Origin: Opitutaceae bacterium
GTDB taxonomy: Bacteria; Verrucomicrobiota; Verrucomicrobiia; Opitutales; Opitutaceae
Direction of reading: 5' to 3'
DNA: 64,000 nt
Assembly: GCA_030648295.1 (NCBI GenBank)
Contig: JAUSID010000140.1
Coordinates: forward strand, 62,001-126,000
Shown: one piece after another, positions 42,368-50,560 of the stretch
Layout: each line of letters starts with the position of its first letter
How positions within the stretch are numbered: the stretch's first letter is position 1
Made by a program: the position numbers and the translations under genes
Notes under the pieces: generated by a model
Told to the model about the DNA's origin: nothing
The model's database searches: none
The model's input: the letters and a program-made list of their open reading frames with translations, nothing else

Positions 42368-43069
42368 CTACTTCACCTCGCGCGTCTGCCCGTAATATGA
42401 ATCCGGCCCGTGCTTGCGCTTGAAGTGCTTCAGCAGGAGTTCCGTTTCCAGCGGCAGAAGCTGCGGATGCAGTTGCACCGACACGAGCGCGAGCTGCGCG
42501 CACAACTCCGCGGCGATCGCGGCCTCGACCGCATGCGCCGCGTCCACGCCCCAGGTGAACGGGCCGTGCCGGTTGACCAGCACGGCCGGGCATTCGAGCG
42601 GACTCTTGCCCGCAAAACGCTCGAGCATGATGGCGCCGGTTTCCCATTCGTACGCGCCGCCGATTTCCTCCGGCGTCATCTTGCGCGTCACCGGGATATC
42701 GCCGCAAAAATAATCGGCGTGGGTGGTGCCGAAAACCGGGACCGGCCGGCCCGCCTGGGCGAAGGCGGTCAGGTGCAGCGAGTGCGTGTGCACCACGGCG
42801 CGAATGTCCTGGAATCCCAAATACAACCGCCGGTGCGTGGCCGTGTCGGATGACGGGTTGAGCTGGCCCTCGACTTTGCGACCCTCGAGATCAACCAGTA
42901 CCATGTCCTCGGGGCGGAGCGCGGTGTAATCGACTCCGCTCGGTTTGATCGCGAAAACCCCCCAGTGCCGATCGAGCGCGCTCGCGTTGCCAAAGGTGAG
43001 GTGGATCAACCCGTGTTTCACGAGCTGTTGGTTCGCCTCGAACGCTTCGCGTTTCAGTTCTTCCAGCAT
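42368..43069 (-). CDS. araD: L-ribulose-5-phosphate 4-epimerase
   Basis: 233 residues, the standard length for class II aldolase-type epimerases. Motifs: HGLIHLTFGNASALDRHWGV with the substrate-binding Gly-Asn-Ala-Ser, IKPSGVDYTALRPEDMVLVD, PSSDTATHRRLYLGF with the catalytic-site Asp, VVHTHSLHL with the zinc ligands His94 and His96, and PAVLVNRHGPFTWG with a further His. It converts L-ribulose 5-phosphate to D-xylulose 5-phosphate. It lies 49 bases after araA. The ribulokinase (araB) of the pathway is not in the window. Confidence 0.95.
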   Translation of the reverse strand: MLEELKREAFEANQQLVKHGLIHLTFGNASALDRHWGVFAIKPSGVDYTALRPEDMVLVDLEGRKVEGQLNPSSDTATHRRLYLGFQDIRAVVHTHSLHLTAFAQAGRPVPVFGTTHADYFCGDIPVTRKMTPEEIGGAYEWETGAIMLERFAGKSPLECPAVLVNRHGPFTWGVDAAHAVEAAIAAELCAQLALVSVQLHPQLLPLETELLLKHFKRKHGPDSYYGQTREVK

Positions 43070-43118
43070 GGGAGCGGAGAATGGTGACTCGATCGGACGC
43101 CGCAGGTCGAGCGTCGGC

Positions 43119-44633
43119 TCAACCGCGCAGCCCCGGCGCGAGATGGTGGTAGACCTCGTTGGTCCGAAGCACCTGTTTGAATTGATCCAGCCTCGTGTCC
43201 GCGTTGATCGTCACCAGCTCGATGCCCGCGATCGTGGCGAGATCGTCCATGTGCTCCGTCGTGGCGCCGTAGCTGTACGCGGTGTGGTGGGCACCGCCGG
43301 CCAGGATCCACGCGGCGCAGGCGGACTTGAAGTCGGGCCGGCACTTCCACACGGCGCGAGCCACGGGCAGCCGCGGCAGCTTCGGAACCTTGACGGCCTC
43401 CACCTCCGCGACGAGCAGCCGGAAGCGGTGGCCGAGATCGATGAGCGAGGCGTTGATCGCGGGACCGGTGCGCGCGTCGAACACGAGACGGACCGGGTCC
43501 TCCTTGCCGCCGATGCCGAGCGGATGGATCTCCAGCGTCGGTTTGCCGGCGGCGATCGAGTCGCAGATTTCGAGCATGTGCGCGCCAAGGACCTGTTCGC
43601 CGGATGATGCGAGGTGATACGTGTAGTCTTCCATGAACGACGTGCCGCCCTCGAGGTCGGCCGTCATCGCCTTCACGGCGCGGAGCAGCGCGCACGTTTT
43701 CCAGTCTCCTTCGGCGCCGAAACCGTAACCGTCCGCCATCAACCGTTGCACCGCGAGTCCGGGAAGCTGCCGGAGCGCGCCCAAATCCTCGAAGGTGGTC
43801 GTGAATCCCTTGAAGCCGCCCTCCTCGAGGAACGCGCGCAAACCAAGCTCGATCGCCGCGCCCTGGCGGAGCGACTCGTGGCGCGGGCCGCCTTTGCGCA
43901 GCGGTTTCGCCACGACATACCGCTGCTCGTATTCGGCGCACAACGCGCTGACCCGTGCGCTGTCCGCGCCGGCGCTTGCGACTTGCGCGGCGAGATCGGA
44001 GACGCCGTAGCCATTCACCGAGAAACCAAACCGCATCTCGGCCGCGACTTTGTCGCCCTCGGTCACGGCCACGTGACGCATGTTGTCGCCGAAGCGCGCG
44101 AACTTCGCGCCCTGCCAGTCGTGCCAGGCGCGGGCGACGCGCATCCATGCGGCCAGCCGGTCCTGCACCTCGGGATCCTGCCAGTGACCGACCACGACTT
44201 TGCGGGCGAGCCGCATCCGCGTGTGGAGGAAACCCGCCTCGCGATCGCCATGCGCGGACTGGTTGAGATTCATGAAGTCCATGTCGATCGTGGACCACGG
44301 CAGCGCGCGGTTGAACTGCGTGTGCAGATGCGCGAACGGCCGGCCAAGCGCATTCAGCCCGCCGATCCACATCTTCGCCGGCGAAAACGTGTGCATCCAG
44401 AGGATGAGCCCGGCGCAGGTTGCGCTGTGGTTGGCGTCGAGGCACAGCTGCCGGACCTCGTCGGGCGTTTTCAGGACCGGCTTGAACACGACGTCGAGCG
44501 GGATCCGTTTTGAATCGTTGAGTTCGGCGACGATGGCCTGCGCGTTTTTGGCCACCTGCCCGAGCGCGGCGCGGCCGTAGAGATGCTGGCTGCCGGTGAC
44601 AAACCAGATGGCGGGAGAGGCGAGGAGGCGCAT
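43119..44633 (-). CDS. araA: L-arabinose isomerase
   Basis: 504 residues from the ATG at 44633; a longer frame to 44711 lacks support. The full family pattern is present: [87 protein letters not shown] and [13 protein letters not shown] with the metal-binding Glu residues, [20 protein letters not shown], and [12 protein letters not shown] with His ligands. It interconverts L-arabinose and L-ribulose with a divalent metal in the cytoplasm. First gene of araA-araD-TBDR(-sulfatase). Confidence 0.96.
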   Translation of the reverse strand: MRLLASPAIWFVTGSQHLYGRAALGQVAKNAQAIVAELNDSKRIPLDVVFKPVLKTPDEVRQLCLDANHSATCAGLILWMHTFSPAKMWIGGLNALGRPFAHLHTQFNRALPWSTIDMDFMNLNQSAHGDREAGFLHTRMRLARKVVVGHWQDPEVQDRLAAWMRVARAWHDWQGAKFARFGDNMRHVAVTEGDKVAAEMRFGFSVNGYGVSDLAAQVASAGADSARVSALCAEYEQRYVVAKPLRKGGPRHESLRQGAAIELGLRAFLEEGGFKGFTTTFEDLGALRQLPGLAVQRLMADGYGFGAEGDWKTCALLRAVKAMTADLEGGTSFMEDYTYHLASSGEQVLGAHMLEICDSIAAGKPTLEIHPLGIGGKEDPVRLVFDARTGPAINASLIDLGHRFRLLVAEVEAVKVPKLPRLPVARAVWKCRPDFKSACAAWILAGGAHHTAYSYGATTEHMDDLATIAGIELVTINADTRLDQFKQVLRTNEVYHHLAPGLRG

Positions 44634-44990
44634 GGAAAACGATGTTGGGCGGGCAACGATCGTCAGCAACGCCGCACGTGCGCATCGCCGCGAATCCGCC
44701 GACGGTGGCAAAGCCGGCGCGCGGCTTCAACCGCGATGCCGCCGGTTTGTCGCGCGCTGGGCGCCGCGGCCGGGCGAGAAATCGCTTGCCAAACAAAGTA
44801 GTTGTTACGGAATCGGAATAAATCGGCCCACCCCTGGACCGATGTTAGAACAACCCACGATGCCTGCCCGTTTTGCTTTCTCCCGCTCGAGCTGCGCGAA
44901 GGGTGTCCTCCGCGTTCCCGGGTGAGACGATGTTTGATCCCAAATCGCTCACGACTTCGACGCGCACAATTTCGTGAGCGACGCTGAACG
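44634..44990. promoter_or_regulatory. Divergent promoter region between araA and yeiH-like gene
   Basis: 357 bases without a supportable gene. It must hold promoters for the araA operon (minus) and the sulfite module (plus). An A/T-richer patch near 44785-44820 (AAACAAAGTAGTTGTTACGG) contains a short inverted repeat AACAAAGTAGTTGTT and is the most plausible regulator-binding or -35/-10 area. No experimentally known operator consensus can be matched with confidence. Confidence 0.35.
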
Positions 44991-46220
44991 ATGAACGTGA
45001 TCATCACCCCTGAGACCTCCCGCAGCTGGAACGGGATGGAGGGCGTGCCGGACGAACTCGAAGCGGTGGTCGCATACGGCGGCGGCTCGATGGCTCGCCC
45101 GCCATCAAGTGCGCGAGCGACGGGCCATCGCTGGCTGGAGCTGATTGGCAACTGGCTGCCGGGTGTCGCGCTGGCCGCGGCGCTCGCCTGGCTGGCGGAA
45201 TCGGGCGCGCGCTGGATCGGCAGCGGGTTGTTCGGCTACAGCAAGAGCCCGATCAATGGCGTACCGGTCGCGATCGTTTTTGGACTCGTCATCTGCAACG
45301 CGTTCGGCGTCCCCGCTGGGTTCAAGGCCGGGCTGCGCCTCTGCGCGAGTGTGCTGTTGCGGACCGCGATTGTATTGCTGGGACTGCGGTTGAGCCTCGG
45401 CATGGCCGCCGGGATTGGCTGGCAGGCGCTGCCCGTCGTCGCCGTCTGCATCGCGGCGGCGCTGGTGCTCGTGCCGTGGCTGGGCAGCCGCGCCGGTCTG
45501 CCGCCCCGGCTCGCGGCGCTGATCTCGGTTGGCACCGGCATCTGCGGCGTCACGGCGATCGTGGCGACGGCGCCGGCCATCGGGGCGAAGGAGGACGAGG
45601 TCAGCTACGCGGTCGCGTGCGTCGCGATCTTCGGGCTCATCGCCATGCTGCTCCACCCGTGGCTTGCCCACCTGATGTTCGCGGCCGACGTGCGCTCGGT
45701 CGGGATTTTTCTCGGTACCGCAATTCATGATACGTCGCAGGTGGCGGGGGCGGCGCTGACCTACGAGGCCCGCTATCACGCGCCCGAGGCGCTGAATGTG
45801 GCCACGGTCACGAAGCTGATGCGCAACCTCTGCCTCGCGGGCGCCATTCCGCTGATGGCATGGCGCTACGCGCGGGCGGCGGCTCCCTCGGCCAGCGCAC
45901 GGCCGCCCTGGCACGTGACCTTCCCGCTCTTCGTCCTCGGATTCGTCGCCATGAGCATCCTGCGCACCATCGGCGATGCCTCGCCCCGCGCCTTCGGCAT
46001 ATTGGAGCCGGGACAGTGGCACCGGGTGCTGTCCGTGACCGAGACCGTGTCGGCCGCGGCGATTACGATGGTGATGGCAGCGATCGGGCTGCAAACCGAT
46101 TTCTCGCGGTTTCGGCGGCTCGGCGTGCGGCCGCTTCTGGTTGGCTTTGGCGCTGCTCTCGCGGTCGGGGCGGTGAGTGTCGTCGTGTTGCTGCTGACGC
46201 GCCAGCTCTTCGGCTCCTGA
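44991..46220 (+). CDS. YeiH-family putative sulfate exporter (UPF0324)
   Basis: 409 residues with about ten hydrophobic membrane segments. The family pattern is clear: SPINGVPVAIVFGLVICNAF, RTAIVLLGLRLSLGMAAGIG, ISVGTGICGVTAIVATAPAI, KEDEVSYAVACVAIFGLIAM, GTAIHDTSQVAGAALTYEAR and VTKLMRNLCLAGAIP. Members next to sulfite- or sulfonate-oxidising enzymes are annotated as sulfate exporters. The two genes that follow (26 and 17 bases apart) encode such an enzyme and its cytochrome, supporting export of the sulfate formed, or handling of sulfite. The N-terminal 40 residues are soluble and may not all be translated. Confidence 0.88.
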   Translation: MNVIITPETSRSWNGMEGVPDELEAVVAYGGGSMARPPSSARATGHRWLELIGNWLPGVALAAALAWLAESGARWIGSGLFGYSKSPINGVPVAIVFGLVICNAFGVPAGFKAGLRLCASVLLRTAIVLLGLRLSLGMAAGIGWQALPVVAVCIAAALVLVPWLGSRAGLPPRLAALISVGTGICGVTAIVATAPAIGAKEDEVSYAVACVAIFGLIAMLLHPWLAHLMFAADVRSVGIFLGTAIHDTSQVAGAALTYEARYHAPEALNVATVTKLMRNLCLAGAIPLMAWRYARAAAPSASARPPWHVTFPLFVLGFVAMSILRTIGDASPRAFGILEPGQWHRVLSVTETVSAAAITMVMAAIGLQTDFSRFRRLGVRPLLVGFGAALAVGAVSVVVLLLTRQLFGS

Positions 46221-46245
46221 TTTGGCCCTCATCCTTTTTTGTATC

Positions 46246-47481
46246 ATGATTGATCAAACGAATCCCCAGCCCGCTGGCCTTGACCGGCGACACTTCCTGA
46301 AAACCGCCGGAGTACTCGCCGCATCGGCGATGGCATCGCCGAAAACGTGGGCGGGCGAGATGGTCAGCCTGCCGTTTGAAAACGGTGCGCGCGAACTCGT
46401 GACGTATCCGCAAAAACGGCCGTTGCTGCTGCTGACGGCGCGTCCGCCGCAGCTCGAAACGCCGTTTTCGGTTTTCAACGAGGGCGTCATCACGCCGAAC
46501 GACGCATTCTTCGTCCGTTATCACCTGAGCGACATCCCGACCCGCATCGATCCCTCGAGCTACCGGGTTCGGATCCGCGGCGCCGTCAACACCCCGCGGG
46601 AGCTCTCGCTCGCCGATCTCGAAGCGCTCGGCGATCCGATGGACGTGGTGGCCGTGAACCAGTGCTCGGGCAACAGCCGCGGATTCTTTTCGCCGCGCGT
46701 CCCCGGCGGTCAGCTCGGCCACGGCGCCATGGGCAATGCAAAATGGACCGGCGTGCCGTTGAAGCGCGTGCTGGAAAAAGCCGGCGTGGCCGCGGGTGCG
46801 CGCCAGGTGACATTCGACGGGCTCGATCGCGGCGTGGTCGCGGCGACGCCGGACTTCGTCAAGGCGCTCGACATCGATCATGCGCTGGATGGCGAAGTGA
46901 TGCTCGCCTACGCGATGAACGGCGCGGACATTCCGATGTTGAACGGCTATCCGCTGCGACTCGTGGTGCCGGGGTACTATGGCACGTATTGGGTAAAGCA
47001 CGTCAGCGACATCACCGTGGTGGATTCCATCTACGCCGGATTCTGGATGAACCCCGCCTATCGTGTGCCCGACAACCCGAGCCGCTCGGTCAATCCCGGC
47101 GAGGCGCCGAAGAAGACGGTGCCAATCACGCGGTTTTCGATTCGCTCGTTCATCACCAGCCTGGCCGATGGCGTGCAGGTGCGGGCGGGACGCGAGACCG
47201 CGGTGCGCGGAATCGCGTTTGATGGCGGCCAGGGCATTCGCGAAGTGCAGTTCTCCTCCGACGGAGGGCGCACGTGGCGCGGCACCACGCTCGGGCAGGA
47301 CCTCGGCCGGTATTCGTTTCGCGAATGGAAGACGGCGTTCACGCCCTCGGCGGCGGGGAAGTTCGAACTCATGGCGCGGGCTTTCAATCGTGCCGGTGAA
47401 TCGCAGCCGCTGGAGCCGTTGTGGAATCCTGCGGGCTACATGCGAAATGTCGTCGAAAAGGTGAACATCACCGCTGCTTAA
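46246..47481 (+). CDS. SorA-like sulfite:cytochrome c oxidoreductase (molybdenum subunit)
   Basis: 411 residues from the ATG at 46246. Tat signal GLDRRHFLKTAGVLAASAMA. The sulfite-oxidase molybdopterin domain covers about 60-270: VITPNDAFFVRYHLSDIP, YRVRIRGAVNTPRELSLADL, VAVNQCSGNSRGFFSPRVPG (molybdenum-ligand Cys), GNAKWTGVPLKRVLEKAGV, LNGYPLRLVVPGYYGTYWVK. A C-terminal Ig-like dimerisation domain follows (IREVQFSSDGGRTWRGTTLG). It oxidises sulfite to sulfate in the periplasm. The SorB-type cytochrome gene directly downstream fits. Related Mo enzymes with other substrates cannot be fully excluded. Confidence 0.9.
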   Translation: MIDQTNPQPAGLDRRHFLKTAGVLAASAMASPKTWAGEMVSLPFENGARELVTYPQKRPLLLLTARPPQLETPFSVFNEGVITPNDAFFVRYHLSDIPTRIDPSSYRVRIRGAVNTPRELSLADLEALGDPMDVVAVNQCSGNSRGFFSPRVPGGQLGHGAMGNAKWTGVPLKRVLEKAGVAAGARQVTFDGLDRGVVAATPDFVKALDIDHALDGEVMLAYAMNGADIPMLNGYPLRLVVPGYYGTYWVKHVSDITVVDSIYAGFWMNPAYRVPDNPSRSVNPGEAPKKTVPITRFSIRSFITSLADGVQVRAGRETAVRGIAFDGGQGIREVQFSSDGGRTWRGTTLGQDLGRYSFREWKTAFTPSAAGKFELMARAFNRAGESQPLEPLWNPAGYMRNVVEKVNITAA

Positions 47482-47498
47482 CCTCTGATCCTGTTCCC

Positions 47499-47882
47499 AT
47501 GTTTTCCCGCTATAAACATTCGTTGGTCGCCGCGACCCTGTCCGTGAGCTGCTGGTTGGCCGGCGCGACTCCGCTGCCGGCGGCAGAAATCACGCTGCCG
47601 CCGGAAACGGCGAAGCTCGTCGAATCATCGCTGCCCGGATATGCGACCGCGCTCGCGCTGTGCTCCACGTGTCACTCGGCGGACTATCAGCGCATGCAGC
47701 CGCCGAATCTGCCGCGAACGTACTGGAAGGCGACGGTGGTGAAGATGCAGAAGACCTTCGGCGCGCCGATACCGGACGAAGCGATCGAGCCGATTACCGA
47801 TTACCTGGTGAAGACCTATGGCGCGGAGCGCGCGACCGTCAGCCCGCCCCGCGAGCGCGGGGCGCCGAAGCAGGGCCGTTGA
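47499..47882 (+). CDS. SorB-like small cytochrome c
   Basis: 127 residues with a signal peptide (HSLVAATLSVSCWLAGATPL). One haem-binding motif, CSTCH, occurs in YATALALCSTCHSADYQRMQ; the Met of MQPPNLPRTYW is the likely distal ligand. The remaining helix (VKMQKTFGAPIPDEAIEPIT, DYLVKTYG) is typical of SorB, the electron acceptor of SorA. It starts 17 bases after the molybdenum subunit and passes electrons to a terminal oxidase or another cytochrome. Confidence 0.9.
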   Translation: MFSRYKHSLVAATLSVSCWLAGATPLPAAEITLPPETAKLVESSLPGYATALALCSTCHSADYQRMQPPNLPRTYWKATVVKMQKTFGAPIPDEAIEPITDYLVKTYGAERATVSPPRERGAPKQGR

Positions 47883-47951
47883 CGGGGAGGTTTCTCGTCG
47901 CGTGGCGCAGCGCCCGGCGTGCCTTGATGGCGATCGCACGCCCGATGCGAC

Positions 47952-50405
47952 TCATTCCGCGCGGCGGGGCTTCAGCCGTACCAACAGGTACATTGATTCC
48001 TCCGGCAGCGGCACGGTGACGTCCGCGCCGGTCGTGCTGGCCGTCATCAGCGCGTGCGCCCGAAGTTGTTCGTCGAGGGCGGTGGCGGAAATGAAACGTG
48101 CCGCCATGCCGTTGAAGGTGACCCGGCCCTGCACCCGCTGCACCTGCCACGGCATCCGGCCGGTCGACCGGATCTGGTGGCCGACGTAGTCGCCGCCGTT
48201 CCAGGCGAGCTTGACCGGCTCGGTGGTGAATCCAGTCGGACGATCAATGGCCCCGACCTGCACGAGGATTTCCTCGGAGCTGGCCAGGGGCCGATCGTCC
48301 AGGGCGATGACGAGCAGCGCCCCAAACCCGTTTTCGGATTCGAGCGCGACGTCGCGCAGTTCGATTCGCCCGTTCGCGCGCAGAAACCCGGCCGCCCCCT
48401 GGCTCCGCGGCGTGTTGATCGTCATCAGGCCCGCGCCCCAGTTCGTCATGAGCTCGCCCGTGGCCGAGCGCACCCGCGTATTCGCCCGGTCGATGCACTC
48501 GGCCAGCCGCGGGGCGATCTCGTCTTCGTCGCGGTCGAACCCGACCTCGACCTTGCCCACCATCATCGCGAGCGGATCGATGGCGCCGGAGCCGGGCTCG
48601 CCGCGGGTGCGGTGCAGCGCGGGGTCGTCGCGGGTGGAGTCGAAACCCCGCGGCGGCATGATCCGCGCCGGCTCGCGGCGATAAATCGCACCGGGCGTTC
48701 GGCCTTCCCGGACCACCACCGGCGCCTCGGCCACATCGCCGCGGCGGAAGAGCAGGGCGGCACCGGGAAACTGGCCGAGGACGCCGGGGCGGCCGACCGT
48801 CCATTTTGCGAGCGACTCGCTCCACAACTTCGTGCCCAACGCGAACCAGATCGGCATGTCGAAGTCGACCAGCGACAGGTAGGCCGCGGTCATCAGCGGC
48901 GCCTCGACGCCGGCGGCATTGAGGTTCACCCACGCGAACTCGGAAAGCGCGCTGGGATAGCCGGCCACCTGCCGGACGTTCGTCGGGCTGACCGACGGAT
49001 GCACCAGCGTGGAAAAGCCGAGGAACGTATCGCCGACGCCGATCCGATGCTTGAGTTTTTCCTGCGCGATCGCCGGCGAAAAGTACGCATGCCGGTCGAT
49101 CAGGTCGCCTTGCCGATAGGTCTCGTGCTCGAGATCGAGCAGCAGCGGCGGGTGCGCCGTCGTCCAGTTGGAGGGTGACACGAGCCCGCCGAAGCCGGCT
49201 TGGCGCAGGAGCGCGGTCATCTCGGCATGAAAGTCCCGCTGCACATGGGCGAGAAACTCGATTTGCTCCGCCATCCGCCGCGCCGATTTGGCCGTGCCCA
49301 TCTGGCTGGCATTCGCGAGCGCCACCGTCCGCGCGTCGAGATTGTCGCCGGGCAGCGGGGCATCCCAGCCGGCCACGACGCGCCGGACCGTGGCGTCGGC
49401 ATTGCCATCCGGGGCGGCGTGGTGCTTCTCCGCCAGCCACGCGTGGAATTTGCGGCCGGCGAGCACCTGCTGTTCCTCGGGCCAGCTTTCCGGTTTGAAG
49501 GTGAAGAAGAATAGATTGTCCTCGTTGAGCAGCTCGATCACCGCGACGCTGCGATCCTGCGCGAGCGGCGTCCGTTGGTTGTCGTATGGGTTTGGCGCGG
49601 TGACGAACTCGTGCAGCCAGCCCTGGAACGCGCGGCGCAGCCGGTCGTTCAGGAATACCAGCCCGAACGGAACCTGCTGCTGCGGGTGCGCATCGAGCCA
49701 GGCCTGGGTGTATCCTTCCAACTCGTACGACGCCCTCACCTTCATCTCGATGATGAAGAAACTATTCGACACAAACGTATAGATGCCCGCCTGGCGCGCC
49801 GCCACCACCGCCTTGTGCATCTGATCGATGACGGCACGATTCACGGCCTCGAGCCGGCCGTTCCTGAAATCGAGCAGGCTCTTGCTGGCGCCGCCGTGGA
49901 TCCGAACCAGGTTCACGCCGCGGCGGGCGAGCGCGCGGGCGAGTTCCACCAATTCGGGCAACGGCGCGTTGCCCGTGGAGTTCACGCCCCAGAAACGGAC
50001 GGGCTTGCCGTTGCCCAGATAAAGCTTGTCGCCCTCGCGATGGACCCAGCCGCCGCGCCCCGCGACGGGCTCATTCAGCCGCCGCAGGTCAACCAGCGGG
50101 GTGTCGTCCGCCGCAGACGCGCGGTCGGGCCGCCAGTCCCAGTACCTGCCGCCATTCGAGTCGGGATGGTCGGCCGACGGCGGCCACGCGTAGTGACGTT
50201 GCAGCGCGGATACGTCGGTGGCGGCAAACGCGGCGGCAGGCATGATCAATCCGACCAGCAGGATTCGGGCAGAATGCCGTTTGGCCGCGGCGAGCGGGGC
50301 TCCGGTCTCCCATCGCCCGGCCGCCGGCGAGACGGCGGCGGTCCCGATTCCGGCGGTGCCGAATTTTCGCAATATGCCGCGACCGGCCGTGAGTGCCCGA
50401 TTCAC
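47952..50405 (-). CDS. Secreted clan-A (GH5-like) glycoside hydrolase
   Basis: I place the start at the GTG at 50405 (817 residues); the open frame runs further up but overlaps the TBDR. The hydrophobic signal segment ARILLVGLIMPAAAFAATDV sits about 50 residues in, so a later start is possible. The TIM-barrel shows KPVRFWGVNSTGNAPLPELV, ARRGVNLVRIHGGASKSLLD, the acid/base Asn-Glu pair in VAVIELLNEDNLFFFTF and a likely nucleophile Glu in PSALSEFAWVNLNAAG. The C-terminal ~250 residues are beta-rich. It lies 155 bases after the TBDR on the same strand, forming a receptor-plus-glycosidase pair. Specificity unknown. Confidence 0.85.
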   Translation of the reverse strand: MNRALTAGRGILRKFGTAGIGTAAVSPAAGRWETGAPLAAAKRHSARILLVGLIMPAAAFAATDVSALQRHYAWPPSADHPDSNGGRYWDWRPDRASAADDTPLVDLRRLNEPVAGRGGWVHREGDKLYLGNGKPVRFWGVNSTGNAPLPELVELARALARRGVNLVRIHGGASKSLLDFRNGRLEAVNRAVIDQMHKAVVAARQAGIYTFVSNSFFIIEMKVRASYELEGYTQAWLDAHPQQQVPFGLVFLNDRLRRAFQGWLHEFVTAPNPYDNQRTPLAQDRSVAVIELLNEDNLFFFTFKPESWPEEQQVLAGRKFHAWLAEKHHAAPDGNADATVRRVVAGWDAPLPGDNLDARTVALANASQMGTAKSARRMAEQIEFLAHVQRDFHAEMTALLRQAGFGGLVSPSNWTTAHPPLLLDLEHETYRQGDLIDRHAYFSPAIAQEKLKHRIGVGDTFLGFSTLVHPSVSPTNVRQVAGYPSALSEFAWVNLNAAGVEAPLMTAAYLSLVDFDMPIWFALGTKLWSESLAKWTVGRPGVLGQFPGAALLFRRGDVAEAPVVVREGRTPGAIYRREPARIMPPRGFDSTRDDPALHRTRGEPGSGAIDPLAMMVGKVEVGFDRDEDEIAPRLAECIDRANTRVRSATGELMTNWGAGLMTINTPRSQGAAGFLRANGRIELRDVALESENGFGALLVIALDDRPLASSEEILVQVGAIDRPTGFTTEPVKLAWNGGDYVGHQIRSTGRMPWQVQRVQGRVTFNGMAARFISATALDEQLRAHALMTASTTGADVTVPLPEESMYLLVRLKPRRAE

Positions 50406-50560
50406 GCGGGCCAGCCTCGTCAGCCCGGCGGCCACGGTCAACGCCGCAGGGGTACCGGTCGCGGAATGCGCGAGGTTTCGCCCACGTGATTCCTCCGCAT
50501 CGTCCGGCGCGCGCGTTCCGCGACCCCGGTCGACCATGCGGAGCGCACGGGCGAGCCCGA

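Noticed and set aside
43054-44796. 580-codon Arg-rich frame over araA and into araD
   Set aside because: Shadow frame; araA is complete and well conserved in the overlapping frame.
46222-46245. Start of the SorA-like gene at 46222
   Set aside because: The extra residues (MALILFCI) precede an ATG that is correctly spaced from the Tat motif; 46246 is preferred.
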